Part shown: positions 1 to 7,837 of the stretch, piece by piece
Numbering within the stretch: position 1 is the stretch's first letter
Layout of the letters: every line of letters begins with the position of its first letter
Assembly (NCBI RefSeq): GCF_900102225.1
Contig: NZ_FNBF01000002.1
Location: 62,001-126,000, forward strand
DNA from: Eubacterium pyruvativorans
GTDB taxonomy: Bacteria > Bacillota > Clostridia > Peptostreptococcales > Anaerovoracaceae
Reading direction: 5' to 3'
Length of the DNA stretch: 64,000 nt
Program-made: the position numbers and the translations under genes
Notes under the pieces: model-generated
Told to the model about the DNA's origin: nothing
Databases searched by the model: none
The model's input: the letters and a program-made list of their open reading frames with translations, nothing else

Positions 1-204
1 AAGAGGGCGCACCGGTGCATGTGGATGCACAGCGGGTCCGGGGGAAACCGATGGGGAAAGCAGCTGCGGGTGATCCGCCGCAGACTGTGAAGCTTTCAGG
101 TGAACAGACCGGGTGCAGATGGTGCTTTGGAAAGTGTCGTTTTCCGCATATGCGGGGACGGCCACCGGAGAAGTAACGCTTTCAGGTATCGACACAGAGT
201 GAAT
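1..204 (+). promoter_or_regulatory. Tandem glycine riboswitch (5' aptamer cut by window edge)
   Basis: Two successive copies of the glycine aptamer core are visible. The first has ACCGATGGGGAAAGC at 47-61 and GCTTTCAGGTGAACAGAC at 92-109. The second has GCTTTGGAAAGTG near 124-136, CACCGGAGAAGTAACGC near 163-179 and CTTTCAGGT just after. The tandem arrangement with a short linker is typical of the gcvT-type glycine riboswitch. The usual GGAGAG start of the first aptamer is not in view, so the element probably begins before base 1. It lies about 110 bases upstream of an amino acid permease, which it most likely controls in cis; whether it turns expression on or off was not resolved. Confidence 0.82.
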
Positions 205-313
205 GGACGGTTTTCTTTCCGTGCATTTGCTCTGTTTTTCTATACCCGGAAGGCACGGGATCGGAACGGGTCGTGCGGATCAGCCATTATCTTTTGTTAT
301 AGGGGGAAGAAAA

Positions 314-1681
314 ATGACGAAGAAAGAAAAGAGCGGTGCCGGAGCGCCGCAGCAGGTCGGAAGTGACGGACTGCGCAAGACCATGGGAATGGGCACCGCC
401 ATGTCGGTGGTCGTCGGATGCGTTATCGGCTCCGGCGTGTTCTTCAAGCCGCAGGCGATCTACACCGCCACGGGAGGCGCCCCGGGTCTGGGGCTGGTGG
501 CCTGGATTGTCACCGGTCTCGTGACGCTGTGCAGCGCATTGACATTCTCGGAGATTGCGATTCTGATTCCGAAAACCGGGGGGATTGTGCCGTATCTGAC
601 AGAGAGTTTCGGAGACAAGGTGGGATTCCTGTCCGGCTGGATTCAGGTGCTGATCTTCTATCCTGCCATGGTGGCAGGCCTGGCTGTGGCCTTCGGCAAT
701 CAGGCCGCAGTGCTGCTGGGGAACCAGAGCATGGCCGTTCCGGTGGCCATCGGATGCATTGTGCTTCTGACGGTCCTGAATTGTGCCAGTTCCAAGGCTG
801 CGGGCAACATCCAGATCGTGTTCACCATCTGCAAACTGGTGCCGCTGATCCTGCTGATCGTCTTCGGCTTCGCGAAAGCGCAGAATGATGCACCGCTGTT
901 CAAGCCGATGGTGGGGGATGGTCTGAATCCGGTGGTTGTCATGGGGCAGCTGATGATTGCAGTTCTGTTCGCATTCGACGGCTGGACCGGTGTAGGCGCC
1001 ATTGCGGGAGAGATGAAGAACCCGGCAAAGGATCTGCCGAAGGCAATCGTCGGCGGCGTCTCCGTCATTATGATCATTTATCTGGTCGTGAACATCGCAT
1101 ACCTGAAGATTCTGCCGGCCAGTGAACTGGCGAAGCTGGATGCGCCGGCTTCTGCCGTTGCGACGGTGCTGTTCGGCAGCATCGGCGGCAAGCTCATCGC
1201 CGTGGGTATCATGATTTCCGTATTCGGTGCCTGCAACGGATTCCTGCTGGCAGGTTCCCGGGTCAGCTATGCGATGGCGGAAACGGGAAGCTTCCCGGCC
1301 AGTTCGAAGCTGGTGAAGCTGAACGGTGCCGATGTGCCGGTGAACAGTGTTCTCCTGGTGGCCGTGATCGGCGCACTGTTTGCCATCAGCGGTCAGTTCA
1401 ACATGCTGACCGATCTGGCGATCTTCTCGATCTGGATCTTCTATACGCTGACCTTCGCTGCAGTGATCAAGCTGCGGAAGGACTGGCCGGACGCAGAGCG
1501 TTCCTACAAGGTTCCGCTGTATCCGGTGATCCCGGTCATCGCCATTGCTTCCGGCGTTTTCGTCATCGTCAACCAGCTGTTCCTCTCCGGCATGCACAGC
1601 ACACTGCTGTCCCTGGGGAGCCTGGCGGTATTGGTGGTGGGCCTTCCGGTCTATCGCGTGATGCAGAACAAGAAAAAGTAA
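314..1681 (+). CDS. APC-family amino acid permease, SteT-like
   Basis: This 455-residue inner-membrane transporter has the APC fold: the first membrane helix carries the GCVIGSGVFFKP motif (substrate-binding glycines), and about twelve hydrophobic segments follow. FAFDGWTGVGAIAGEMKNP and LFGSIGGKL closely match what I recall of the Bacillus Ser/Thr exchanger SteT, and the length fits. The start at 314 was chosen because GGGGGAAG lies just upstream; a longer frame from 203 has no ribosome site and runs into the riboswitch. The upstream glycine riboswitch suggests glycine, or a glycine/serine/threonine mixture, as substrate. The family is secure; the exact substrate is inference. Confidence 0.88.
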   Translation: MTKKEKSGAGAPQQVGSDGLRKTMGMGTAMSVVVGCVIGSGVFFKPQAIYTATGGAPGLGLVAWIVTGLVTLCSALTFSEIAILIPKTGGIVPYLTESFGDKVGFLSGWIQVLIFYPAMVAGLAVAFGNQAAVLLGNQSMAVPVAIGCIVLLTVLNCASSKAAGNIQIVFTICKLVPLILLIVFGFAKAQNDAPLFKPMVGDGLNPVVVMGQLMIAVLFAFDGWTGVGAIAGEMKNPAKDLPKAIVGGVSVIMIIYLVVNIAYLKILPASELAKLDAPASAVATVLFGSIGGKLIAVGIMISVFGACNGFLLAGSRVSYAMAETGSFPASSKLVKLNGADVPVNSVLLVAVIGALFAISGQFNMLTDLAIFSIWIFYTLTFAAVIKLRKDWPDAERSYKVPLYPVIPVIAIASGVFVIVNQLFLSGMHSTLLSLGSLAVLVVGLPVYRVMQNKKK

Positions 1682-1718
1682 CCTGCAATTATCAGATTCA
1701 ATCTGTTTCAACATTGAG

Positions 1719-1761
1719 ACGGCCTGCCCGGAGTGATTCGGGCGGGCTGTTTCGATTTTTT
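1719..1761 (+). terminator. Intrinsic terminator of the permease gene
   Basis: GCCTGCCCG and CGGGCGGGC form a GC-rich stem with an eight-base loop, followed by a T-rich tract. It ends the single-gene permease transcript. Confidence 0.85.
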
Positions 1762-2109
1762 GCGGTGTCGCCGCCCCCGGCCGGGCAGAATGGTGCGATT
1801 CTGAAAAAAATCGTATTGCCGCACCCGACTGTCAGAAAGATTGTATACGGTTTGAGCATGATGGACAAAAAACATCCCATCGGCCGGCCGTGTATACGGG
1901 ATACAACATGGTGTGCCGTGCAAAAGGGATGCGGAAGTGGTGATTATATACGAAGAATCTGATGCATGTAAATTAATTACAATTTCAAAAAGGAGTTCGC
2001 CGGAGGGTTGGTGCGAGAATGGGTTTTTCTGCGTTTTCGTACCTGGTCAAAACGTGTCGCCCCGGTACATTTCGGCGGCTGCCCCATGTATGTGCATCGG
2101 CCGGCTGCC
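1762..2109. other. Intergenic stretch with GTATAC palindromes, no gene supported
   Basis: About 350 bases without a convincing gene. Short frames here lack ribosome sites with plausible products. GTATAC palindromes occur in ATTGTATACGGTT near 1840 and GTGTATACGGGATAC near 1890. They resemble GTATAC motifs elsewhere in the window and might be operators; this is only a pattern observation. Confidence 0.4.
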
Positions 2110-2148
2110 CGAGAAATAGAAAAGAGGAATGAGATCGTCTCATCCCCC
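2110..2148 (-). terminator. Terminator of the GntR-RCK_C regulator
   Basis: Read on the minus strand, ATGAGA and TCTCAT form a short hairpin just after the stop codon, followed by CTTTTCTATTTC. Confidence 0.6.
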
Positions 2149-2151
2149 GTG

Positions 2152-2829
2152 CTATTCGTTTTCTGTTTCCTTCAGTTCCTCCGGTGCATTGAAGAGGTTC
2201 ATCATGCGCTGGGTGGAGTGGTCGTCACCCACGAACAGCAGGACATCACCGTTTTCGATTTTTTCGTAAGGACCTGGGGACATCTTGTATTCGTCTCCCC
2301 GCTTCACGGCGACGATGGTGGCGCCGGTCTGCTGCCAGATGTTCAGTTCACCGATGGTCCGGCCCAGGAACCGGCAGTTCTCATCCACACGCATGTCGTA
2401 GGGAACGATGGACATGGTGCTGTGGTCCCGCTTCGTCTGTCCGGCCAGTGTGTCCAGAAGCTGGGACAGACGTTCCAGTTCTCTCTGCTGGCTTCGGATG
2501 GAGTTCGTAATCTCCGTGCGGATCTGCTGGATGGACACTGTGCTCTGATACCGGTTATAAAACAACTGGGCCTTTTCCCGGGAGGCCACGTAGGTGCCGC
2601 TGCCCTGCTGGCTGACCACGATTCCCAGATCCACCAGGATTTTCATGGCTTTCCGGGCCGTTTCCGGGGAAACGTTGAAAGCCGTGGCGATGGTGGAGCG
2701 GGCATTGATCTTCTCCCCCACTTCATACCAGCCCTCTGCGATTTTCTTCGCCATTTCCACCGCGATCTGCTGGTAGCGGGACTCATATATGTAGGTGCCG
2801 TCGGCCCGTTTCTTGTTGATGATTCTCAT
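2152..2829 (-). CDS. GntR-family regulator with C-terminal RCK_C domain (BusR-like)
   Basis: The 225-residue protein has an N-terminal GntR winged helix-turn-helix (about residues 10-80, NVSPETARKAMKILVDLGIV followed by QQGSGTYVA). A helical linker follows, then a C-terminal RCK_C/TrkA-C domain (FLGRTIGELNIW, ENGDVLLFVGDD). This combination is that of BusR, a c-di-AMP-responsive repressor of osmolyte or potassium transport genes. The start at 2829 is supported by AAGGAAAG four bases upstream; a start twelve codons earlier has no such site. No transporter target is adjacent, so its regulon is unknown. The fold assignment is firm; the c-di-AMP ligand is inferred from the family. Confidence 0.85.
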   Translation of the reverse strand: MRIINKKRADGTYIYESRYQQIAVEMAKKIAEGWYEVGEKINARSTIATAFNVSPETARKAMKILVDLGIVVSQQGSGTYVASREKAQLFYNRYQSTVSIQQIRTEITNSIRSQQRELERLSQLLDTLAGQTKRDHSTMSIVPYDMRVDENCRFLGRTIGELNIWQQTGATIVAVKRGDEYKMSPGPYEKIENGDVLLFVGDDHSTQRMMNLFNAPEELKETENE

Positions 2830-2910
2830 AGTACTTTCCTTACTGATAATGTATACTTCCTTCAAGACATTATTATATTACGCTTTTCCAAATGGGATGT
2901 ACAGTAGTTT

Positions 2911-2939
2911 TTGACAAAGAGGCCACCTTGAGTTACAAT
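2911..2939 (+). promoter_or_regulatory. Strong sigma-A promoter for a small RNA
   Basis: TTGACA at 2911-2916 and TACAAT at 2934-2939 are separated by 17 bases. It points away from the divergent regulator gene and into a segment with no open frame but a strong terminator. Confidence 0.75.
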
Positions 2940-2945
2940 ATTATT

Positions 2946-3092
2946 GCCAAATGAAATTGTCACTTTTCTCCGGTGCTGTGGTAACGGGGAAGGACAGAGG
3001 CAGAACGGATTTTGTAAACAGACATACCAACATATTCATGCCGTTGGAACGGCCGGTTCAGATGCGAGACCGGACGTTCCGACGGCTTTTTT
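2946..3092 (+). ncRNA. Candidate small RNA of about 147 nt, unknown family
   Basis: The segment lies between a near-consensus promoter and a near-perfect intrinsic terminator. In the terminator, CCGT-GGAACG-CCGGT (3041-3056) pairs with ACCGG-CGTTCC-ACGG (to 3085), followed by a six-T run. No ribosome site plus plausible protein is present. A separate promoter for the downstream sulfur gene begins 50 bases later, so this is more likely an independent RNA than a leader. I could not match it to 6S RNA, a riboswitch or another known class by eye. Confidence 0.55.
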
Positions 3093-3144
3093 GGACAGAA
3101 TTTTGCAGATTTGTGAAAACCAACGAAAAAAATAGAAAAAGATG

Positions 3145-3173
3145 TTGACGAAATCCTATGAAGATGATATCTT
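3145..3173 (+). promoter_or_regulatory. Promoter of the O-acetylhomoserine sulfhydrylase transcript
   Basis: TTGACG at 3145-3150 and TATCTT at 3168-3173 with 17-base spacing. It gives a leader of roughly 290 bases before the structural gene. Confidence 0.65.
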
Positions 3174-3251
3174 ATAGCTACAGCACATAAACATACTAAA
3201 CATATGTGAATTAAGGATATCGGAAAGCGGCTTGAGAAAAGGAGAAACAGA

Positions 3252-3308
3252 ATGGGTTTGATTTTCGAGTCACTGGTCCGGCGTAATTACCGGTTCGGAC
3301 GAATGTAG
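3252..3308 (+). CDS. Leader peptide, 18 codons (MGLIFESLVRRNYRFGRM)
   Basis: A very short frame with an excellent ribosome site (AAAAGGAG at 3237-3244, eight bases before ATG) lies in the leader of the sulfhydrylase gene. Its stop codon is inside a hairpin, GTAGCT-CGGGC-AGCTAC (3305-3321), so ribosome position could change RNA folding there. The peptide contains no cysteine; a single methionine is its last codon and it has four arginines. That does not obviously suit attenuation by charged tRNA for sulfur amino acids. Function is unknown; it may be a regulatory uORF. Confidence 0.55.
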   Translation: MGLIFESLVRRNYRFGRM

Positions 3309-3372
3309 CTCGGGCAGCTACGAAAACAGAGAGGACCCCGGGGATCCGGGCGGGATGCGGGCGCATCCGGAG

Positions 3373-3445
3373 AAAGGAACAGGACGTCACGAAAAGGAAC
3401 AGGACGTCGCGGAAAGAAACAGAACGTCACGAACGGAACATTACG
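3373..3445 (+). repeat. Four imperfect ~20-bp direct repeats in the leader
   Basis: The unit AAAGGAACAGGACGTCACG recurs at about 3373, 3392 and 3413, with a shorter fourth copy at 3432. Each copy contains a purine-rich GGAACAGGACG-type block and the last copy ends just before the ribosome site of the next gene. This may be slippage-derived or a binding platform. Confidence 0.7.
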
Positions 3446-3468
3446 AAAGGACAATATAGGTAAAGAAA

Positions 3469-4770
3469 ATGACTACAGATAGAAAGTTTGGATTTGACAC
3501 ACTGCAGCTGCACGTAGGACAGGAGAACCCGGATCCGGCAACGGATTCCAGAGCGGTTCCGATCTACCAGACCACATCCTATGTATTCCATAACAGCCAG
3601 CACGCAGCAGACCGCTTCGGCCTGAAGGATGCCGGCAACATTTACGGCCGTCTGACCAACTCTACACAGGGGGTTCTGGAGCAGAGAGTCGCAGCGCTGG
3701 AAGGCGGCGTGGCCGGACTGGCACTGGCATCCGGGGCAGCGGCGGTGACATATTCCCTGATCGCCCTGGCGCAGGCGGGGGATCATGTGGTCGCCCAGAA
3801 GACCATTTACGGCGGCTCCTCCAACCTGCTGGAGCACACCCTTCGTCCGTACGGCATCGATACAACCTTTGTCGATGCGCACAACCTGGATGAAGTGGAA
3901 GGTGCGATCCGGGAAAACACCAAGGTGGTATACCTGGAGACCCTGGGCAACCCGAACAGCGATATTCCGGACATTGATGCGATTGCCGAAATCGCCCACA
4001 AGCACGGTCTGCCGGTTGTGGTGGACAACACCTTCGGCACACCGTACCTGATCCGTCCGATCGAGCACGGCGCAGATATTGTGGTTCATTCTGCCACGAA
4101 ATTCATCGGCGGTCACGGCTCCTCCCTGGGCGGCGTTATCGTAGATGGGGGAACCTTCGACTGGGCGAAGAGCGGCAGATATCCGCAGTTCTCCGAGCCG
4201 AATGCGAGCTATCACGGGGTGTCTTTTGTGGGCGCGGCGGGCCCGGCAGCCTTTGTCACTTATGTGAGGGCGATTCTGCTGAGAGATACCGGCGCAGCCA
4301 TTTCTCCGTTCAATGCGTTCCTGCTGCTGCAGGGACTGGAGACGCTGTCTCTGCGTCTGGACAGACATATCGAGAATACGAAGAAGGTCATCGAGTACCT
4401 GAAGTCTCAGCCGCTGGTTGAATCCGTGAACCATCCTTCTCTGGAGGACCACCCGGATCACGCGCTGTATGAGAAGTACTTCCCGAACGGCGGCGCATCT
4501 ATCTTTACCTTTAATATCAAGGGCGGCCAGAAGGAAGCGTACACATTCATCGACAATCTGAAGATCTTCTCCCTGCTGGCCAATGTGGCGGACGTGAAGT
4601 CTCTGGTGATTCACCCGGCCACCACAACCCACGCTGAGCTGAACGAACAGGAACTGGAGGCAGCGGGAATCTATCAGAATACAATCCGGCTGTCCATCGG
4701 CACAGAAACGGCAGAAGACATTATCTGGGATCTGGACCAGGCCTTCCAGGCAGTCGCTGCTGCAAAATAA
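3469..4770 (+). CDS. O-acetylhomoserine sulfhydrylase (PLP, Cys/Met metabolism family)
   Basis: This 433-residue PLP enzyme has the fold-type I Cys/Met metabolism signature. [10 protein letters not shown] contains the PLP lysine, DNTFGTPY lies upstream of it, and YGRLTNST is near residue 65. The length (about 430) and the long insertion after the PLP lysine fit O-acetyl-L-homoserine sulfhydrylase (MetY), which makes homocysteine from O-acetylhomoserine and sulfide. Shorter (about 400) cystathionine lyases and methionine gamma-lyases fit less well. The start follows GAAAGGA and ATAGG about ten bases upstream. It stands alone with its own promoter, leader ORF and repeats, which suggests dedicated control. 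Reaction specificity cannot be proven from sequence alone. Confidence 0.85.
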   Translation: MTTDRKFGFDTLQLHVGQENPDPATDSRAVPIYQTTSYVFHNSQHAADRFGLKDAGNIYGRLTNSTQGVLEQRVAALEGGVAGLALASGAAAVTYSLIALAQAGDHVVAQKTIYGGSSNLLEHTLRPYGIDTTFVDAHNLDEVEGAIRENTKVVYLETLGNPNSDIPDIDAIAEIAHKHGLPVVVDNTFGTPYLIRPIEHGADIVVHSATKFIGGHGSSLGGVIVDGGTFDWAKSGRYPQFSEPNASYHGVSFVGAAGPAAFVTYVRAILLRDTGAAISPFNAFLLLQGLETLSLRLDRHIENTKKVIEYLKSQPLVESVNHPSLEDHPDHALYEKYFPNGGASIFTFNIKGGQKEAYTFIDNLKIFSLLANVADVKSLVIHPATTTHAELNEQELEAAGIYQNTIRLSIGTETAEDIIWDLDQAFQAVAAAK

Positions 4771-4829
4771 GCCGGAAACACCGGAAGCCATTCAATAAGC
4801 ATGCCACGATCCACTATACCATAGGGGCC

Positions 4830-4862
4830 GGAAACGGCCTTGGGCAGGGAGGCCGTTTCCTG
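4830..4862 (+). terminator. Inverted repeat, likely terminator of the sulfhydrylase gene
   Basis: GGAAACGGCC and GGCCGTTTCC form a perfect ten-base stem with an eleven-base loop. There is no clean T-run, so termination may be partial. Confidence 0.5.
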
Positions 4863-4971
4863 AACGACGAAAACCGTCCGGGAAACGGTCTCTTTCCCGG
4901 TGCCGGAAAAGTCCTGACGCAGCATTTGTGTGTTTTTTTCGAAAAAGTCAGAGAACCGAACGCCGGCGCCG

Positions 4972-5000
4972 TTGCATTTTGTCAGAAAAAACTGTATAAT
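4972..5000 (+). promoter_or_regulatory. Promoter of the branched-chain aminotransferase gene
   Basis: TTGCAT at 4972-4977 and a consensus TATAAT at 4995-5000, 17 bases apart. The transcript would have a leader of about 135 bases containing two GTTGAATTTAT repeats (near 5039 and 5077) and AATTTTCAGATGAAAAT near 5103, which loosely resembles a CodY box. Confidence 0.75.
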
Positions 5001-5141
5001 AGTGTTCGGAAAATAGTACGCAATGACAATTTAATCCTGTTGAATTTATCGTAGTTTGGTGTTATAACTAAATACGTTGAATTTATTTTAGTATTGTTCA
5101 CTAATTTTCAGATGAAAATAGAGTCGAAAGGAGAGTTACTG

Positions 5142-6164
5142 ATGGCTAAGGAAATGGATTGGGGCAGTCTCGGTTTCGAGTACACGCCGGCAGCGTATCG
5201 TTTCGTTGCAACATGGAAAGACGGAAAGTGGGATGAGGGTCAGCTGACCACGGATCCGACCGTTCATATCAATGAGTGTGCCGGCGTTCTGCAGTATGCT
5301 CAGGCCTGCTTCGAAGGTCTGAAGGCTTACAGAACGGAGGACGGCAGAGTCGTCACATTCCGTCCGGAGCTGAATGCCGAGAGAATGATTGACTCCGCCA
5401 CCCGTCTGGAGATCCCGCCGGTTCCGAAGGAACTGTTCATGAAGGGCCTGGATGAACTGGTGAAGGCGAATCTGGACATGGTTCCGCCGTATGGTTCCGG
5501 TGCGACGCTGTACGTTCGTCCGTATGTTTTCGGCAGCGGCGAGGTAATCGGTGTCAAGCCGGCTGACGAGTATACTTTCCGCATGATCTGCATGCCGGTA
5601 GGCCCGTACTTCAAGGGCGGCGCGAAGCCGGTTGTTGTGAAGATCTCTGATTTCGACAGAGCAGCCCCGAAGGGAACCGGCGGAATCAAGGCGGCGCTGA
5701 ACTATGCGATGTCCCTGTATGCCGGAACGAGAGCACATGAAGAAGGATTCGCAGAGAATATTTACCTGGATCCGGCCACAAGAACGAAGATCGAGGAAGC
5801 GGGCGGCATGAACGTTGTGTTCATCACGAAGGACGGCACATTCGTCACACCGAAGTCGGAATCCATTCTGCCTTCCGTGACACGTCGTTCCCTGGAAGTC
5901 GTAGCGAAGGATATGCTGGGCATGAAGGTGGAACACAGAGAGGTTCTGCTGTCCGAAGTACCGGAATTCGCAGAGTGCGGTCTGGTTGGTACGGCTGCGG
6001 TAATCTGCCCGGTAGGAAAGATCAACGACCATGGAAAGGTCATCGAGTTCCCGACCGGCATGGACGAGATGGGTCCTGGGCTGCAGAAGCTGTACGATAC
6101 CCTGACGGGCATCCAGATGGGCAGAATCGAAGGTCCGGAAGGATGGCTCCACGAAATCAAATAA
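5142..6164 (+). CDS. ilvE: Branched-chain amino acid aminotransferase
   Basis: A 340-residue class IV PLP aminotransferase. Family marks include CFEGLKAYR near residue 60, GSGATLYVRPY, the PLP-lysine region GTGGIKAALNYAMSLYAG, the EEAGGMNV segment and SILPSVTRRS near the C-terminus. The length matches the long-type (about 340 residue) BCAT found in Firmicutes and eukaryotes. It interconverts leucine, isoleucine and valine with their 2-oxo acids. The start was taken at 5142 because AAAGGAGAG lies just upstream; an earlier in-frame ATG at 5094 lacks a ribosome site. In an amino-acid fermenter it may work in catabolism as well as synthesis. Confidence 0.92.
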   Translation: MAKEMDWGSLGFEYTPAAYRFVATWKDGKWDEGQLTTDPTVHINECAGVLQYAQACFEGLKAYRTEDGRVVTFRPELNAERMIDSATRLEIPPVPKELFMKGLDELVKANLDMVPPYGSGATLYVRPYVFGSGEVIGVKPADEYTFRMICMPVGPYFKGGAKPVVVKISDFDRAAPKGTGGIKAALNYAMSLYAGTRAHEEGFAENIYLDPATRTKIEEAGGMNVVFITKDGTFVTPKSESILPSVTRRSLEVVAKDMLGMKVEHREVLLSEVPEFAECGLVGTAAVICPVGKINDHGKVIEFPTGMDEMGPGLQKLYDTLTGIQMGRIEGPEGWLHEIK

Positions 6165-6190
6165 TCGGATTGATTTACGAGCATCGGAAT

Positions 6191-6225
6191 CCGGGGAAGC
6201 GGCGTACCGCTTCCCCGGATTTTTC
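6191..6225 (+). terminator. Terminator of ilvE
   Basis: CCGGGGAAGCGG and CCGCTTCCCCGG form a perfect twelve-base stem with a CGTA loop, followed by ATTTTT. Confidence 0.9.
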
Positions 6226-6333
6226 GTGTATGCGGCGTCATGAATGCGGCGCTGCCAGGAGGTGCATTCCGGCGGAATCACTGGTATACTGGGGAACAGG
6301 GAAGCGGAAAGAAAGCGGAGAAAGGGAGAGAAA

Positions 6334-6858
6334 ATGGAGAGCGGAAGACAGATTTTCGAGCGGTTCACGAAACGGGAGAGGGAGGATCTGACCCAGGGCC
6401 GGTGGATCGCCGGAACCATGCTGGTGATGGGAGCGGCGATTGTCTGGAAATTTCCGCCCATCGGCGGTCTGTTTCTGGCGGCCGGCACATTGGTGCTGAT
6501 CACGAATCAGGCGGCCAGACGGGCTGCCCGGAAGGAACTGGGGAAAATCCCGGACATGGAGCAGTTCTGCGAACAGCTGGCTTCTCCGGATTCTCGGGAA
6601 TACGAAGACTTCGGCCTCATCGTGACCCGGGATTATGTGGTGAAGGAGGGGCGCCGGGTGGAGATCTATCGCTTCGATGAGATGGAGAAATTCGAGGTGG
6701 GACTGGCCGGCGGCAAGCTGAAAAAACTGTTTCTGACTGACCCGCAGGGGAAACGTCATGAAATTGCCATGACGCTGACCGGGGACGGCAGGCAGGCGTC
6801 CTTCGACAGTCTGTACGAGGATGTGCGGAGCAGGCTGCCGTCCCGTGACCGGAACTGA
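6334..6858 (+). CDS. Small membrane protein of unknown function
   Basis: A 174-residue protein, start supported by AAAGGGAGAG just before ATG. Residues about 1-20 are charged. Residues about 25-60 form one or two hydrophobic helices (GTMLVMGAAIVW; LFLAAGTLVLIT), and the remainder is a soluble alpha/beta-looking domain ending RSRLPSRDRN. The layout (short N-terminal tail, helical pair, cytoplasmic domain) resembles YcxB-type or PH-like membrane proteins, but I cannot place it in a named family. It stands alone between two strong hairpins. Confidence 0.7.
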   Translation: MESGRQIFERFTKREREDLTQGRWIAGTMLVMGAAIVWKFPPIGGLFLAAGTLVLITNQAARRAARKELGKIPDMEQFCEQLASPDSREYEDFGLIVTRDYVVKEGRRVEIYRFDEMEKFEVGLAGGKLKKLFLTDPQGKRHEIAMTLTGDGRQASFDSLYEDVRSRLPSRDRN

Positions 6859-6930
6859 CCGGGCTGGCCGGCAGCGCGGGTGACCGGAAGTGAAGGACAA
6901 AAAATCTCTTCGGGCGGCCGGTCAGAAAAC

Positions 6931-6992
6931 GGGGCCCCGCTCCGGACGACGGCATATCATCGTCCGGGGCGGGGCCCTTGGTATTTTTTGTC
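6931..6992. terminator. Bidirectional terminator between the membrane protein and GntR genes
   Basis: A long inverted repeat pairs GGGGCCCCG plus CGGACGA with TCGTCCGGGGCGGGGCCC, followed by ATTTTTTG on the plus strand. The minus-strand regulator ends a few bases beyond, so it probably serves both converging genes. Confidence 0.8.
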
Positions 6993-7000
6993 TGAAAAGC

Positions 7001-7672
7001 TCAGTTCACCTGCCGGATGTCTTCCATGTTGATCCGGCTGGGCGTGTCCATGTGCTCCAGCACCCGCCGGTAGATGTGCTCCAGGTCGCCGGCGCGCATG
7101 GTCTGAAGAATCGCCTCATGCTCCCGGATCGTGGTGGCCGGACGGCCCGGGTGGGAAAGGGACAGATAGGCCATGCGGGAGATCTGATAGATCAGCCCTT
7201 CGAAAAGGTTGGTGAGGTAGGCGTTCCCCAGATAGCCGATCACAGCTTCGTGGAATTTCCGGTCATAGTTAAAAAAGGCGGGAATGGATGGGTTGAAGTC
7301 ATCCTTCGCCTGTTCGTAGGTCAGCTTCATATGGCTGATCATATTCTCCAGTTCCAGAAACAGAATTTTCGCCTGGGGACTTTCGTATTCCTTCGTCAGC
7401 ATGTAGGAAGCGTAACCTTCGATGCTGGAACGGGTCTGGAATGTTTCGATGACATCCTTCTCTGTCAGCCGGTGAATCCGGAATCCGGTGCTGGGAATGA
7501 TATCGATGTACCGGTCCTGCTCCAGCTTCTGGATGGCATCCCGGAACGGGGTCCGGGACATCCCCAGCTGTCTCGCCAGCCGGGTTTCCGAGTACACTTT
7601 CGAGCTGTCCAGTGCGCCGGACGTGATCATCTGTTTCAGATACTGATACGCCTGTTCATTGAGTGATCCCAT
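7001..7672 (-). CDS. GntR/FadR-family regulator (FCD domain), divergent from sugar-acid operon
   Basis: A 223-residue transcription factor. Residues about 1-70 are a GntR winged helix (LARQLGMSRTPFRDAIQKLE). An FCD ligand domain follows, with the metal-site residues of that family visible (DRKFHEAV, TTIREHEAIL, LEHMD). The start at 7672 follows AGGAG eight bases upstream; the longer frame lacks one. It diverges from the sugar-acid operon, and two GGTATAC palindromes lie between them. I infer that it represses the operon until a pathway acid binds. Confidence 0.88.
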   Translation of the reverse strand: MGSLNEQAYQYLKQMITSGALDSSKVYSETRLARQLGMSRTPFRDAIQKLEQDRYIDIIPSTGFRIHRLTEKDVIETFQTRSSIEGYASYMLTKEYESPQAKILFLELENMISHMKLTYEQAKDDFNPSIPAFFNYDRKFHEAVIGYLGNAYLTNLFEGLIYQISRMAYLSLSHPGRPATTIREHEAILQTMRAGDLEHIYRRVLEHMDTPSRINMEDIRQVN

Positions 7673-7709
7673 ATATTTCGCTCCTGAAGTCCGGTCCGAA
7701 AAAATATTG

Positions 7710-7723
7710 ACCGGTATACTGGT
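7710..7723. promoter_or_regulatory. GntR operator copy 1 (ACCGGTATACTGGT)
   Basis: A near-perfect palindrome between the divergent regulator and its target operon, the same core (CCGGTATAC) as the copy at 7752. It lies near the regulator's own start, suggesting autoregulation. Confidence 0.65.
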
Positions 7724-7734
7724 TCGTATTATCA

Positions 7735-7766
7735 TTGACATATAAAGCTGTAACCGGTATACCGGC
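7735..7766 (+). promoter_or_regulatory. Promoter of the sugar-acid operon with embedded operator
   Basis: A consensus TTGACA at 7735-7740 is followed after 17 bases by TATACC at 7758-7763. The palindrome CCGGTATACCGG (7754-7765) covers the -10 element, so binding of the divergent GntR protein would block RNA polymerase directly. Confidence 0.75.
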
Positions 7767-7837
7767 CATTTCGATCATACCATATATCCGGGTATGAAGG
7801 AATACATAATTCATCCATCACGAGAAAGGACAGGGAC

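Noticed and set aside
1698-2119. Several 60-80 codon frames between the permease and the GntR gene
   Set aside because: They overlap each other on both strands, lack good ribosome sites and have low-complexity Arg/Cys/Pro-rich products.
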